Shown here piece after piece: positions 6,750 through 7,838 of a DNA stretch of 7,838 nucleotides (its first letter is position 1; each line of letters begins with the position of its first letter). Made by a program: the position numbers and the translations under genes. Under the pieces are notes generated by a model that saw only the letters and a list, made by a program, of their open reading frames with translations, was not told where the DNA came from and searched no databases. Source of the DNA: Planctomycetota bacterium (GTDB taxonomy: Bacteria; Planctomycetota; Planctomycetia; Isosphaerales; Isosphaeraceae); the NCBI GenBank assembly GCA_021778575.1, contig JAJYCH010000194.1:1-7838 (forward strand), given 5' to 3'.

Positions 6750-7000
6750 CCTTCGGCGAAGCCCGACTCGTTCCGCCAGAGCCGGAACAGCTCGCGCCCC
6801 AGCGCGATCACCGCCCAGAAATAGATCGACGTGCCGACGTACTGCTCCCAACCACGCTTGAACATCAGCGTCGGGTTGAAAACCATCAAGCAGATCGGAA
6901 ACGCGATCGCGATGGCCAGCATCACCAGCGTTCCCGGATAGCTGAACCGGGAAGTCTCGTAAGCATCAACCAGTTCCCGGGCTTTGGCGGCGCGAGGCAT
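6719..7000 (-). CDS. MotA/TolQ/ExbB-type protein, N-terminal part before a frameshift, 93 codons
   Basis: The start at 7000 is supported by AAGGA 8 bases upstream, within an AAGGAAGGA tract. The segment begins MPRAAKARELVDAYETSRFS and contains two hydrophobic segments, about 22-41 (TLVMLAIAIAFPICLMVF) and about 54-70 (YVGTSIYFWAVIALGREL), then RLWRNESGFAEG. It then drifts into AGSRPKGRA and stops at 6719. The next two spans and the channel signature are in the -1 frame immediately downstream, with the frames overlapping, so this is the front half of one gene and not a separate small protein. One extra G in the four-G run at 6751-6748 would fuse the halves as FAEG-GWIATKGPG. Alternatively a -1 slip at A AAG GGC (6734-6728) would do so. 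Both give 449 residues. Confidence 0.75.
   Translation of the reverse strand: MPRAAKARELVDAYETSRFSYPGTLVMLAIAIAFPICLMVFNPTLMFKRGWEQYVGTSIYFWAVIALGRELFRLWRNESGFAEGAGSRPKGRA
6728..6734 (-). other. Slippery-type heptamer A AAG GGC at the frame break
   Basis: The minus strand reads AAAGGGC here. In the frame of the N-terminal part it splits as A AAG GGC, the X XXY YYZ phase required for -1 slippage, and slippage would enter exactly the frame that carries the rest of the channel protein, nine bases before the stop. GAAGGGG, resembling a Shine-Dalgarno sequence, lies 13 bases upstream of the heptamer; such a site can stimulate -1 shifting in bacteria. No convincing downstream pseudoknot was found by eye. 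A simple one-base deletion is at least as likely. Confidence 0.35.
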
Positions 7001-7046
7001 GTCTATCGTCCTTCCTTGAACGAGGCGCGGGGATTCACTGGCCCGC

Positions 7047-7064
7047 ATGACGGCCGTCATTATC
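7047..7064 (-). promoter_or_regulatory. Perfect 14-bp palindrome overlapping a -10-like GATAAT box
   Basis: Positions 7047-7060 read ATGACGGCCGTCAT, identical on both strands. Its upstream edge (for minus-strand transcription) overlaps GATAAT at 7064-7059, which matches the -10 consensus at five of six positions. The site lies 47-60 bases upstream of the channel-gene start at 7000. A dimeric regulator bound there would block or control initiation. The -35 match at the right distance is poor, so the promoter call is tentative. Confidence 0.3.
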
Positions 7065-7130
7065 GCCAGAATCGGAATTCTCGACAGCCGACTTGAGCCG
7101 ATTTGTCCCATTCCACCTCCAACCCCCGCG

Positions 7131-7158
7131 TGTCAACGGTTAGCGCGACGAGTGTCAA
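7131..7158 (-). promoter_or_regulatory. Two TTGACAC boxes 22 bases apart upstream of the channel gene
   Basis: The minus strand has TTGACA, the perfect -35 consensus, at 7158-7153 and again at 7136-7131, both followed by C. The nearer box has TGGAAT after 15 bases as a marginal -10. The 22-base period, about two helical turns, would put both copies on the same DNA face, so they could instead be a paired regulator site. Which, if either, is a promoter cannot be settled by reading. Confidence 0.3.
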
Positions 7159-7194
7159 GAAATGAAGATGGTGGGCCGAGCCCTCCCGACATCG

Positions 7195-7206
7195 GGAAAA
7201 TTTTCC
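7195..7206. repeat. AT-core palindrome GGAAAATTTTCC
   Basis: This is a perfect 12-bp palindrome in the divergent intergenic region, 88 bases before the plus-strand start at 7294 and 195 bases before the minus-strand start at 7000. It is one of the few AT-rich patches in a GC-rich window and could mark a promoter or a protein site. A short hairpin (7246-7264; 8-bp stem with one G-U pair, 3-base loop) lies between it and the plus-strand ribosome site. Confidence 0.3.
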
Positions 7207-7293
7207 GAAAACACGGTTAATCGGACGGGCGTGGTCGTGAATATCAAGATCGGAATCCGGTCTTGAACATGACGAACAGGAAAGGCCCACACG

Positions 7294-7838
7294 ATGCCCA
7301 CCTCCGAAGCCCGAATTCTCGCGAACCAGGCCAACGCCACCCGCAGTACTGGTCCGAAAACGACCGAAGGCAAGGAACGTTCGCGTCAAAATTCGCTCAA
7401 ACATGGCCTGACGGGAGCCGGAATCGTCCTGCCCGAGGCCGACGCCGCCAAGGTCGAACGGCTCACCATCGCCTTCGCCGACGAACTGAGCGCGATCGGC
7501 GAGGTCGGCCAGGCACTCGCCCGACTGGCCGCCTTGAACTCCGTTCGAGTCGAACGAGCGGCCGACCAGGAAACCGCCGCACTCACGGCCCGCGTCCGCC
7601 AGGTCGCCGCCGATTTCGTGCCTCCTGAAGGCGTTGACGACGACGAAGCTGCCCTCCTGCGCGATGAGGCGATCCGGATCGCGATGTTCGACCCCTCGAA
7701 GGAGGCGATTCTGGCGCGTCGCTACCAGGCCAATGCCGAGCGAGGTTTCTACAAGGCCATCAAGCAGTTACGTCAAATGGAGAAGGAAGCCGACGCCCTC
7801 CTGAAAGCCGACGACGAGGCCCGTCTGAACGACATGAT
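7294..7838 (+). CDS. Protein of the STGPKTxEGK...NSLKHGL family, function unknown (partial, runs off right edge)
   Basis: A plus-strand gene begins at the ATG at 7294, with AGGAAAGG 8 bases upstream, and is still open after 181 codons. It starts MPTSEARILANQANATRSTG, then PKTTEGKERSRQNSLKHGLTG. This is the recurrent N-terminal motif (NANAxxSTGPxTxEGKxxSxxNxxKHGL) of a large family found in planctomycetes, acidobacteria and others, usually annotated as hypothetical and sometimes loosely as transposase-related. The rest is charged and helical: an Ala/Glu/Arg-rich segment (about 50-107), an acidic EGVDDDEA patch (about 112-119), and ARRYQANAERGFYKAIKQLR near 141-160, the second conserved block of the family. 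No signal peptide, membrane span or catalytic motif is visible. It is divergently oriented from the channel gene with 293 bases between. The basic Arg/Lys/His-rich N-terminus could bind nucleic acid, but that is a guess. Confidence 0.85.
   Translation, partial: MPTSEARILANQANATRSTGPKTTEGKERSRQNSLKHGLTGAGIVLPEADAAKVERLTIAFADELSAIGEVGQALARLAALNSVRVERAADQETAALTARVRQVAADFVPPEGVDDDEAALLRDEAIRIAMFDPSKEAILARRYQANAERGFYKAIKQLRQMEKEADALLKADDEARLNDM

Noticed and set aside
5652..7000. A Zorya-type (ZorA) defence component
   Set aside because: ZorA is also a MotA/ExbB-like channel with a long helical tail, but no ZorB-like peptidoglycan-binding partner or ZorC/D/E gene is visible, so the general family name is safer.
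6719..7111. An upstream start at 7111 for the N-terminal part of the channel gene
   Set aside because: The extra 37 residues have no family resemblance, and the ATG at 7000 has a strong AAGGA site at proper distance. The longer version would also run through the candidate promoter region.

Overview
The window reads as chromosomal DNA from a planctomycete, most likely a GC-rich member of the Isosphaerales. That lineage call is inference. It rests on two tandem DUF1559 pseudopilin-like genes with the planctomycete-typical N-terminus ([16 protein letters not shown], then [12 protein letters not shown]) and a C-terminal H-X9-DG motif, on secreted Gly/Pro-rich helical proteins, and on high GC content. 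No rRNA, tRNA, CRISPR array, integrase or transposase is visible.

Layout. All genes between 1 and 7000 lie on the minus strand, so transcription runs from high to low coordinates. The order is: a MotA/TolQ/ExbB-type membrane channel protein split by a frameshift (7000-5652); a gap of about 490 bases holding the decayed remains of a Phd/YefM-type antitoxin (about 5562-5356); two DUF1559 genes 47 bases apart (5159-4086 and 4038-2890); a strong bidirectional terminator (2794-2851); a membrane protein with one putative Ig (He_PIG-like) domain (2625-1876); a 325-base gap with a possible promoter; a secreted collagen-like Gly/Pro-rich protein with LTxxQ-like helical modules (1550-339); a second terminator (212-261); and the start of another exported protein (166 to beyond base 1). 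On the plus strand one gene starts at 7294 and runs off the right edge. It belongs to the family with the N-terminal STGPKTxEGK...NxLKHGL motif, whose function is unknown.

How the genes may work together. The DUF1559 pair is almost certainly a tandem duplication transcribed as one unit and closed by the 2794-2851 terminator. The channel-like protein has all four expected hydrophobic segments only if the frame is corrected near 6728-6751. The break is either a single missing G in a G-run (6748-6751) or a -1 programmed frameshift at a correctly phased A AAG GGC heptamer (6734-6728). The Ig-domain protein has an ExbD/DUF2149-like N-terminal membrane segment and could be a partner for such a channel, but the two genes are about 3 kb apart and that link is speculative. 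The secreted proteins at 1550-339 and 166-1 may share a helical module.

I see no convincing new multi-gene system. The most interesting items are the frameshifted channel gene with its slippery heptamer, the antitoxin relic, and a palindrome overlapping a -10-like box upstream of the channel gene.
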